Of a DNA stretch of 11,785 nucleotides, positions 7,076-11,785 are shown piece after piece (the stretch's first letter is position 1; each line of letters begins with the position of its first letter). The stretch spans positions 1-11,785 of the forward strand of contig JAEXSY010000482.1 of assembly GCA_023440105.1 (NCBI GenBank). Reading direction: 5' to 3'. The notes beneath the pieces were generated by a model that searched no databases, was not told the DNA's origin, and was given only the letters and a program-made list of their open reading frames with translations. Origin of the DNA: Bacillota bacterium (GTDB lineage: Bacteria; Bacillota; Clostridia; Clostridiales; Clostridiaceae). The translations under genes were made by a program, and so were the position numbers.

Positions 7076-7145
7076 ATATATTTTCTCCCATCTACATTTA
7101 TATTGATTAGTCTGTCTGCTAAGTCAATAATTATTATATTTTATC

Positions 7146-7173
7146 TAAATACTGTGCCTGTTCTTGCTGTCAA
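7146..7173 (-). promoter_or_regulatory. Promoter candidate of the CoA-transferase gene
   Basis: On the minus strand TTGACA (7173-7168), a 16-bp spacer and TATTTA (7151-7146), about 70 bp before the ATG. A second TTGACT (7127-7122) lies nearer the gene but has only AATATA at 17 bp or TATAAA at 19 bp. The -10 elements are imperfect, so the exact promoter is uncertain. Confidence 0.4.
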
Positions 7174-7274
7174 TTAGATATACCTATAGCCCTCAAATGC
7201 AGAGGTTAATTTTTACTACGGCTCCTCCTTTCTTATGAATTTTAGATTTTTGGTATTTATTGTTAAATATTTTC

Positions 7275-7289
7275 AATATTCTGGATATT
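7275..7289. promoter_or_regulatory. CodY-like box (weak candidate)
   Basis: AATATTCTGGATATT matches the CodY consensus AATTTTCWGAAAATT at 12 of 15 positions. CodY is the branched-chain-amino-acid and GTP-sensing regulator of Firmicutes, which would fit a gene for branched-chain acid metabolism. In DNA this AT-rich, such matches can arise by chance. Confidence 0.25.
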
Positions 7290-7379
7290 TTCCATATATT
7301 GCTTTTACAGATATTTATAATTTATTAATATAATGTCTCATAAGTATATCATTACAGCTACATTTTATTATTATTTTTT

Positions 7380-7398
7380 CCTTAGGTCAATCCTAAGG
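7380..7398. repeat. Inverted repeat CCTTAGG-5-CCTAAGG
   Basis: A perfect 7-bp dyad, CCTTAGG (7380-7386) and CCTAAGG (7392-7398), around TCAAT. It lies in the noncoding spacer, preceded by six Ts on the plus strand. On the minus strand it is followed by As, so it is not a terminator in either direction. It may be a binding site for a dimeric protein; no known operator was recognised. Confidence 0.6.
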
Positions 7399-7493
7399 AT
7401 ATCTGAATAATTGAATTCTTAATAATAATTAATCATATTTGCAAATAAAACCTTCGAAAATGGCCCCTTACTTATAGTTAATCCATAAGACTT

Positions 7494-7538
7494 TTATCAA
7501 ATCAAAGAGGTATGGGATTACATATAATCCCATACCTC
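7494..7538 (-). terminator. Hairpin at the end of the 2-oxoacid oxidoreductase operon
   Basis: A perfect 14-bp stem (7525-7538 with 7507-7520) with a 4-nt loop, 18 nt after the gamma-subunit stop. On the minus strand it is followed by TTTGATTTGAT, a broken U-tract, so it may be a leaky terminator or mainly a 3' stabilising structure. Confidence 0.75.
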
Positions 7539-7556
7539 ATACTCATCTTTATCTCT

Positions 7557-8114
7557 CTATTTAGTTAGCAATATTTCAACCTGTGTATCTACTAATTCTG
7601 CTCCTCTTTCTAGTGCTATCTTATTCATTTCATAATACTTTTCTTTTCCATGCTCTCTTAGTGCCTTTAAAAGCTCATCTAGAGAAATTATTCCTGTTTT
7701 CTTTACAAGAGCTCCTAAGAGCACCATATTTGCTATAGTTTTACTTCCTATTTCTTGAGCTATGGTTTGAGCTGGAATTTTTATAGCTTCAATATCGGTT
7801 CTAACTACTTCACGATTTACCATATCCTCATCGATTATAATAGTTCCACCTTTTTTTACACTCATCTCAAATTTATCTAAGGAAGGCTTATTCATTACTA
7901 TAAGAGTATCCGGTGTTATAACAATGGGAGAGCCTACCTGATCGTCAGTGATTATTACTGAACAGTTACAGGTTCCCCCTCTCATCTCAGGACCATATGA
8001 AGGAAGCCAGGATACATTTTTCCCCGCATCCATACCTCCGTAGGCTAGAAATTTCGCCATAGACAGTATTCCCTGACCTCCAAAGCCTGCAAATAATATT
8101 TCCTGCATTGCCAT
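7557..8114 (-). CDS. 2-oxoacid:ferredoxin oxidoreductase, gamma subunit
   Basis: Gamma subunit (Pfam POR family) of a ferredoxin-dependent 2-oxoacid oxidoreductase, 185 residues, the usual size for a stand-alone gamma chain. It shows the glycine-rich start LFAGFGGQGILSMAKFLA (residues 7-24), with GFGGQG at 10-15, and the family motif SYGPEMRGGTCNC at 39-51, contacted by the CoA/TPP subunits in this family. It starts at the ATG at 8114, only 2 nt after the beta-subunit stop, with GGGAGGTG inside the end of the beta gene. A second in-frame ATG at 8108 has a poor distance to that site. It is the last gene of the operon, followed by the hairpin at 7507-7538. It could be named VorC or KorC; the sequence alone does not decide between branched-chain oxoacids and 2-oxoglutarate. 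Confidence 0.92.
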   Translation of the reverse strand: MAMQEILFAGFGGQGILSMAKFLAYGGMDAGKNVSWLPSYGPEMRGGTCNCSVIITDDQVGSPIVITPDTLIVMNKPSLDKFEMSVKKGGTIIIDEDMVNREVVRTDIEAIKIPAQTIAQEIGSKTIANMVLLGALVKKTGIISLDELLKALREHGKEKYYEMNKIALERGAELVDTQVEILLTK

Positions 8115-8116
8115 AG

Positions 8117-8866
8117 CTATTTCACCTCCCCTGTACTATCCTTTTTTACTCCTAAAGGATAATACGGAATCATGTTATCTCTAAGCCAGCCAAGAGATTC
8201 CTCTGTGGATAATCCCCAGTTAGTTGGGCATATGGATAAAACCTCTACCATAGAGAAGCCCTTTCCTTCAATAGCATTCTGGAAGGCCTTCTTAATAGCT
8301 TTTTTTGCCTTTATAACATTCGGAACCTTGTCTACTGCAACTCTCTCTACATAGCAGGCACCATCTAAGGTTGATATCATTTCCGCAACTCTTATAGGGT
8401 GTCCTTGAGTTTGAACATCTCTACCATAAGGTGAGGTTTCTGTAATCTGACCAGGAAGAGTGGTAGGAGCCATCTGACCTCCAGTCATTCCATAAATACA
8501 GTTGTTAACGAATATTGTAACTATATTTTCTCCTCTAGCAGCAGCATGAACTATTTCTGCAGTACCGATAGCTGCTAGGTCTCCATCTCCTTGATAAGTA
8601 AATACTACTGTATCTGGATTAGCCCTCTTTATTCCCGTCGCAACAGCTGGTGCTCTACCATGGGCCGCTTCAAACATATCACAGGCAAAATAATCATAAG
8701 CTAATACAGAACAGCCTACAGGTGCAACACCTATAGTTTTATCTAAAACACCAAGCTCTTCTATAACCTCTCCTACCAGCCTATGGATTATTCCATGGGT
8801 GCAGCCAGGACAATAATGAGTAGGAACATCTAACAGGGCTTTAGTAGGTTCAAATACTATTGTCAT
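8117..8866 (-). CDS. 2-oxoacid:ferredoxin oxidoreductase, beta subunit (TPP-binding)
   Basis: Thiamine-pyrophosphate-binding subunit, 249 residues, full length for the class of separate beta chains. The TPP/Mg motif is clear: GDGDLAAIG at 93-101 and the closing VNN at 120-122. A CPGC motif stands at 19-22 and APVGCS at 48-53, both typical of the beta chains of this superfamily. The ATG overlaps the last base of the VorB-like stop (TAATG), with GGAGGTG just upstream, so translation is coupled to the alpha subunit and supports equal amounts. With the alpha chain it would decarboxylate a 2-oxoacid to the acyl-CoA and pass electrons to ferredoxin. The sequence resembles the VorA/KorB group; substrate is inferred only from operon type and context. 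Confidence 0.94.
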   Translation of the reverse strand: MTIVFEPTKALLDVPTHYCPGCTHGIIHRLVGEVIEELGVLDKTIGVAPVGCSVLAYDYFACDMFEAAHGRAPAVATGIKRANPDTVVFTYQGDGDLAAIGTAEIVHAAARGENIVTIFVNNCIYGMTGGQMAPTTLPGQITETSPYGRDVQTQGHPIRVAEMISTLDGACYVERVAVDKVPNVIKAKKAIKKAFQNAIEGKGFSMVEVLSICPTNWGLSTEESLGWLRDNMIPYYPLGVKKDSTGEVK

Positions 8867-9936
8867 TATTTTGCACCTCCTACTATTTCCATTATATTAT
8901 TTAATATTTCCTGTGGCGTAGGAACCATACCGCCGGTTCTTCCATAAAAATGTACCGGTTTCCTTCCCAGAACAGCAAGCTTAACATCCTCAACCATCTG
9001 TCCAGCACTCATTTCTACAGAGATATAACCGAGTTTTGTCTTATTGATAGTTTCCTCAAAAGCTTTTTCTGGGAAAGGCCAGAGGGTTATAGGTCTTATA
9101 AGACCAAGATTTATTCCTAGGGCTTTAGCTGCCTTAATTACATTCTTACATATTCTTGAGGTTGTTCCATAAGAAACCATTATTAAATCTACATCCTCCT
9201 CAAGATTATAAAGCTCATATTTAACTTCATTTTCTTTAATAGCCTTAAACTTTTTTTGTAGCTTTATGTTATGCTGCTCCAGCTTTTCTGATTGAAGATA
9301 TAGGGAGTTGATTACATTATGCTCTGATCTTCCTCTTCTACCATTGGCAGCCCAAGTCTTCTCAGGGAGGATTCTACCTTCCTTCTCTGTAAATTCTACA
9401 GGCTCCATCATCTGTCCGAGCATCCCATCTCCCATAACCATTACAGGAGTTCTATAGATATCTGCTACATCAAAAGCCTCCTGTATCACATCCACCATCT
9501 CCTGTATAGAGCTTGGAGCGTATACAGGCATATTATAGTCTCCATGACCAAGACCCTTGGTTGCTTGAAAATAATCAGACTGTGCTGGCTGTATGGTACC
9601 AAGACCAGGACCACCTCTAACAATATTTATAATAACGCAGGGAAGCTCTGCTCCTGCTATATAGGATATACCTTCTGCCTTTAAGCTTATTCCCGGGCTT
9701 GAGGAGGAAGTCATACATCTAACTCCTGTCCCTGCAGCTCCATAAACCATATTTATAGCTGCCACTTCACTCTCTGCCTGCAAAAACACCCTACCTATCT
9801 TAGGCATTTTTTTGGACATATATGCCGCTACCTCTGTTTGAGGTGTAATAGGATAACCAAAGAAGCACTGACAGCCAGCTTGAATAGCAGCCTCTCCTAT
9901 GGCTTCATTACCTTTCATTAAAACCTTCTCAGCCAT
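8866..9936 (-). CDS. vorB: 2-oxoacid:ferredoxin oxidoreductase, alpha subunit (VorB-like, 3-methyl-2-oxobutanoate type)
   Basis: Alpha subunit of 356 residues, carrying the pyrimidine-binding half of the TPP site. Seen: the family hallmark YPITPQTE at 28-35, QAESEVAAI at 53-61 with the glutamates expected to activate TPP, TSSSSPGISLKAEG at 76-89, RGGPGLGT at 107-114, and a C-terminal transketolase-like domain including PITLWPFPE at 282-290. There is no fused gamma or ferredoxin domain, so this is the four-gene form. GGGGAGG precedes the ATG, partly overlapping the stop of the ferredoxin gene 13 bp upstream. This length and arrangement match what is usually called VorB in Clostridia (valine-derived 3-methyl-2-oxobutanoate), but KorA (2-oxoglutarate) is close and not excluded. 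Confidence 0.93.
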   Translation of the reverse strand: MAEKVLMKGNEAIGEAAIQAGCQCFFGYPITPQTEVAAYMSKKMPKIGRVFLQAESEVAAINMVYGAAGTGVRCMTSSSSPGISLKAEGISYIAGAELPCVIINIVRGGPGLGTIQPAQSDYFQATKGLGHGDYNMPVYAPSSIQEMVDVIQEAFDVADIYRTPVMVMGDGMLGQMMEPVEFTEKEGRILPEKTWAANGRRGRSEHNVINSLYLQSEKLEQHNIKLQKKFKAIKENEVKYELYNLEEDVDLIMVSYGTTSRICKNVIKAAKALGINLGLIRPITLWPFPEKAFEETINKTKLGYISVEMSAGQMVEDVKLAVLGRKPVHFYGRTGGMVPTPQEILNNIMEIVGGAK

Positions 9937-9949
9937 TTAAATTCCTCCC

Positions 9950-10159
9950 CTACTTCTCAATGGTAATAACATAATCAGGACACATTCTTCCACAGGATGC
10001 ACAGGCTATACAGAGCTTCATGTTTTCTTCTGTAATACCAGCGGGATGATATCCCTTTTCATTGAGATTGTCCATAAATGAAATTATCTTTTTAGGACAT
10101 GCAATTATACATTGACCGCAGCCCTTGCATCTGTCCTCTCTAAAAGTTACCTTTGCCAC
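9950..10159 (-). CDS. Two [4Fe-4S] ferredoxin-type delta subunit of the 2-oxoacid oxidoreductase
   Basis: A 69-residue iron-sulfur protein with two complete cluster motifs: Cys11, Cys14, Cys17, Cys21 and Cys50, Cys53, Cys56, Cys60, each C-x2-C-x2-C-x3-C followed by Pro. It is expected to carry electrons from the TPP site to external ferredoxin. The start codon is GTG at 10159, with AAGGGGG 8 nt upstream; an ATG one base earlier is out of frame. It lies directly before the alpha-subunit gene, as in four-subunit Vor and Kor operons. All eight ligands are intact, so the subunit should be functional. Confidence 0.93.
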   Translation of the reverse strand: MAKVTFREDRCKGCGQCIIACPKKIISFMDNLNEKGYHPAGITEENMKLCIACASCGRMCPDYVITIEK

Positions 10160-10200
10160 ATTACTTCCCCCTTATTTTTACTTATAGTGAACACTCTTGT

Positions 10201-10884
10201 TCACCTCTCCCAAGGTTTCTTCATGTAAATATCAATAGGAAAAAGATTTCCCTTTACCCTTCCCTCAAGCTCAAAGAGCTGATCCTTAGTGCATACTGTA
10301 AAAGCATGAGGAAGCCTAAGTCTATGTGATAGCTCCGAAACCAAACTATCTCCCTTTATAACATCCTCAGTGGTAGTTTCAGAGGATAGATTAGTGTTGG
10401 AAACTAAATGGGTTACCTTTAAACGACTGCTTCTCTCAATGGAATATAAATACTCCTCACAGGCTTCAATAGTTTCTGTAAGAGGTCTGTTATTGTTAAT
10501 TACCAGGTACATGTTATAATCCTCTTGAAGGAAATACCTGTTATACTGTCCGAGAGCTACTGCCCCCATATCATCTCCACCTATATCAAATACTACTCTA
10601 TGGCTTTTATCATTAAAGGCTGAAATCACTTCTCCAGGTACAACCATGAGCTCACCATTGGAGAGATCTTTGCTAGCTGCAATAATCCTTAAGCCTTTCT
10701 CCTCTAGCTCTTCTTTTATATCTCTAGAGCAAAAGTAAGGATTAACAATATCTATATCCACTAGACTAACCTTATCTCCTGATTCTGCCAGCTTTAAAGC
10801 GAAATTAATTGAGGTTTCTGTCTTTCCACTACCAAAATGTCCAGTGAAAATATTTAGTCTTGATGTAGTAAAAGCATTCTTCAT
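10201..10884 (-). CDS. P-loop ATPase (CobQ/MinD/ParA-like), first gene of the oxidoreductase operon
   Basis: Nucleotide-binding protein of 227 residues of the SIMIBI class. Seen: Walker A GHFGSGKTE at 15-23 (a normal P-loop without the extra lysine of true MinD/ParA proteins), a second Asp-containing strand VSLVDIDIVNPYF at 39-51 like the switch I region of this class, and Walker B VVFDIGGDD at 97-105. It has no Cys motif for a metal cluster. The ribosome binding site AAGGAG is about 13 nt from the ATG, longer than usual, with no better start nearby. It leads the operon, 41 bp before the ferredoxin subunit, so a role in assembling or regulating the oxidoreductase is possible but not demonstrated. 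I do not recognise a named function. Confidence 0.85.
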   Translation of the reverse strand: MKNAFTTSRLNIFTGHFGSGKTETSINFALKLAESGDKVSLVDIDIVNPYFCSRDIKEELEEKGLRIIAASKDLSNGELMVVPGEVISAFNDKSHRVVFDIGGDDMGAVALGQYNRYFLQEDYNMYLVINNNRPLTETIEACEEYLYSIERSSRLKVTHLVSNTNLSSETTTEDVIKGDSLVSELSHRLRLPHAFTVCTKDQLFELEGRVKGNLFPIDIYMKKPWER

Positions 10885-10940
10885 AAGTGTATATTTTCTC
10901 CTTCTTAGGAATTAATATATCGGTAAACCTTTTCAAGTAA

Positions 10941-10969
10941 ATTATACTTAAAATGGAACTTTTATTCAA
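10941..10969 (-). promoter_or_regulatory. Sigma-A type promoter of the ATPase-oxidoreductase operon
   Basis: On the minus strand TTGAAT (10969-10964), a 17-bp spacer and a perfect TATAAT (10946-10941). It predicts a leader of about 50 nt before the ATG at 10884. No other strong promoter is visible between the genes of the operon, so all five genes are probably one transcript. Confidence 0.8.
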
Positions 10970-11103
10970 CATCACCAGTCTGGCTGTTGGCACATGAAAT
11001 TACCAAATTCGTATTATTTTTATACATTTTTTCATATCTATCCTTAAATAGGATATTATTTTATAAATTATTTAACCATCGCCATAAATATTTATTTATA
11101 AAG
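10970..11103. other. AT-rich intergenic spacer
   Basis: About 130 bp, very AT-rich, between the kinase terminator and the promoter of the oxidoreductase operon. It holds a small dyad, TATCC-7-GGATA (11039-11055). A 68-residue plus-strand open frame across it (10987-11193) is hydrophobic low-complexity sequence with no ribosome binding site, and it runs through the terminator and into the kinase gene, so I do not call it. Confidence 0.6.
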
Positions 11104-11133
11104 TTAAAAAAGCTCCAAATAAATTCGGAGCTT
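11104..11133 (-). terminator. Rho-independent terminator of the pyridoxamine kinase gene
   Basis: On the minus strand AAGCTCC (11133-11127 side) pairs with GGAGCTT (11116-11110 side) across a 10-nt loop, and the stem runs straight into a T-tract (11111-11106). It lies 32 nt after the kinase stop. On the plus strand GTAGTTTTTTT follows the stem, so it may work both ways. Confidence 0.85.
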
Positions 11134-11165
11134 GTAGTTTTTTTAACATTATTTTCTTATTATTT

Positions 11166-11785
11166 TTATTTACATATTCTTTTTATTAGGTAAGGCACTG
11201 CACTTTCAAAGTTAACGCCATACCACCTTGAATCCTTGTCCTCTATTGATTTCTTAATACTTTCCACTGTAAAATCTGCTGCTATCTTAAGGGAATCCTC
11301 CAAGCTGTAACCATTCATTAAAGCACCTACACAGCAGCTAGCAAATACGTCTCCAGTGCCATGGAAGTTTACATTAATCTTCTCATTAAAATAACTAAAA
11401 TATTTATTTGTAGTCCTATCATAGCCCATTACCCCTAAAATGCTCGGCTCAAAGCTAATTCCTGTAAGCACCACCTGTTTAGGACCTAAAGCACTGAGTT
11501 TCATCAGTATATCTTTAACATACTCTTCGCTATACCCTTCACCTATATAGTCAACTCCCAGCATATATGAAGCCTCGGTCATATTTGGAACAATAATATC
11601 TGCCTTAGAACATAGTCTAGCCATCTCAAAGGCAAACTCTTGAGTAAAGCCAGTATATAACTTCCCATAATCCCCCATAACAGGATCCACAAAAATCAAT
11701 GTGTTATCTTCTTTAAAATCATCAAAGAAGTCACTAACCAACTTTAGTTGCTTAAATGATCCTAAATAACCAGTATATATAGCAT
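11166..11785 (-). CDS. Pyridoxamine/pyridoxal kinase (PfkB-like superfamily), 5' end beyond the window
   Basis: Kinase of the vitamin B6 salvage pathway, phosphorylating pyridoxal-type vitamers with ATP in the cytoplasm. About 206 codons are visible; the frame stays open to the right edge, where it reads AIYTGYLGSFKQLK, a family-typical stretch. The internal TTG at 11741 is therefore not the start, and roughly the first 75-85 residues are missing. Landmarks are FVDPVMGDYGKLY (pyridoxal-kinase-type DPVMGD-x-G-x-x-Y), PNMTEA, VVLTGI, and FHGTGDVFAS, whose GTGD holds the catalytic Asp. The C-terminus is complete and followed by a terminator, so the gene is transcriptionally separate from the oxidoreductase operon downstream. 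It could be annotated PdxK or PdxY; a related thiamine-pathway kinase is less likely given the DPVMGD motif. Confidence 0.9.
   Translation of the reverse strand, partial: AIYTGYLGSFKQLKLVSDFFDDFKEDNTLIFVDPVMGDYGKLYTGFTQEFAFEMARLCSKADIIVPNMTEASYMLGVDYIGEGYSEEYVKDILMKLSALGPKQVVLTGISFEPSILGVMGYDRTTNKYFSYFNEKINVNFHGTGDVFASCCVGALMNGYSLEDSLKIAADFTVESIKKSIEDKDSRWYGVNFESAVPYLIKRICK

Larger units (their letters stand above)
7076..7493. other. Long AT-rich noncoding spacer upstream of the CoA-transferase gene
   Basis: About 420 bp with no convincing coding frame on either strand. It contains the promoter candidates at 7122-7173, a CodY-like box at 7275-7289, and a 7-bp dyad at 7380-7398. It also holds an orphan ribosome-binding-site-like AAAGGAGGAG (minus strand, 7231-7222) with no ATG, GTG or TTG at usable distance. 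I looked for T-box and common riboswitch signatures on the minus strand and recognised none. It could be a long regulated leader or the remains of a lost gene. Confidence 0.6.

Noticed and set aside
7380..7398. Rho-independent terminator
   Set aside because: The run of Ts precedes the hairpin on the plus strand and reads as As after it on the minus strand, so neither direction fits.
7076..7493. T-box or metabolite riboswitch leader
   Set aside because: I found no T-box core sequence or other riboswitch signature on the minus strand, though a covariance-model search could not be run.
10986..11004. Sigma-54 type promoter starting TTGGCAC
   Set aside because: The -24-like TTGGCAC lacks the GC-containing -12 element at the right spacing, and it points into the kinase terminator with no plus-strand gene following.
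10987..11193. 68-residue plus-strand open frame
   Set aside because: It is an AT-rich hydrophobic low-complexity frame with no ribosome binding site; it crosses the kinase terminator and runs into the kinase gene.
11166..11741. Complete small kinase of 191 residues starting at TTG 11741
   Set aside because: The frame stays open upstream to the window edge with family-typical residues, so this is the C-terminal part of a longer kinase.

Overview
The window looks like a chromosomal segment of a low-GC anaerobic Firmicute, most likely a member of the Clostridia. The evidence is the AT-rich intergenic DNA, strong AGGAGG-type ribosome binding sites, a ferredoxin-dependent 2-oxoacid oxidoreductase operon, and a YesL-type sugar importer operon under an AraC-family regulator. 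Nearly everything reads on the minus strand; the only plus-strand gene is the regulator.

Left part (1-4544): a carbohydrate ABC importer operon on the minus strand. Its order is lipoprotein sugar-binding protein, a strong internal terminator hairpin, two binding-protein-dependent permeases, then a YesL/DUF624 membrane protein cut by the window edge. The YesL gene carries a run of nine Gs that throws it out of frame; one G fewer would keep it open to the edge. No ATPase of the transporter is present. A divergent AraC-type regulator starts 148 bp from the binding-protein gene. The spacer holds a near-consensus promoter for the regulator and a 14-bp direct repeat with 20-bp periodicity that is a good operator candidate.

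Middle (4545-5728): a bidirectional terminator, then about 163 bp of degenerate 7-bp tandem repeats that are almost pure pyrimidine on the plus strand. After these comes an AIM24-family (TIGR00266/DUF124-like) protein on the minus strand with its own promoter candidate.

Right part (5729-10969): a fermentation or amino-acid-oxidation locus. A promoter at 10941-10969 drives a P-loop ATPase, a two-cluster ferredoxin-like subunit, and the alpha (VorB-like), beta (TPP-binding) and gamma subunits of a 2-oxoacid:ferredoxin oxidoreductase, tightly packed and ending at a hairpin. About 430 bp further on is an acetate-type CoA-transferase resembling butyryl-CoA:acetate CoA-transferase. Together they could oxidise a (branched-chain?) 2-oxoacid to its acyl-CoA with reduction of ferredoxin, then exchange the CoA with acetate to release the free acid. 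The substrate is inferred, not shown. The right edge holds the C-terminal part of a pyridoxamine/pyridoxal kinase with its own terminator.

I found no tRNA, rRNA, CRISPR array, insertion sequence or obvious defence system. The least ordinary elements are the G9 frameshift in the YesL gene, the heptanucleotide array, the 20-bp-spaced direct repeat, and the unexplained long noncoding leader upstream of the CoA-transferase.
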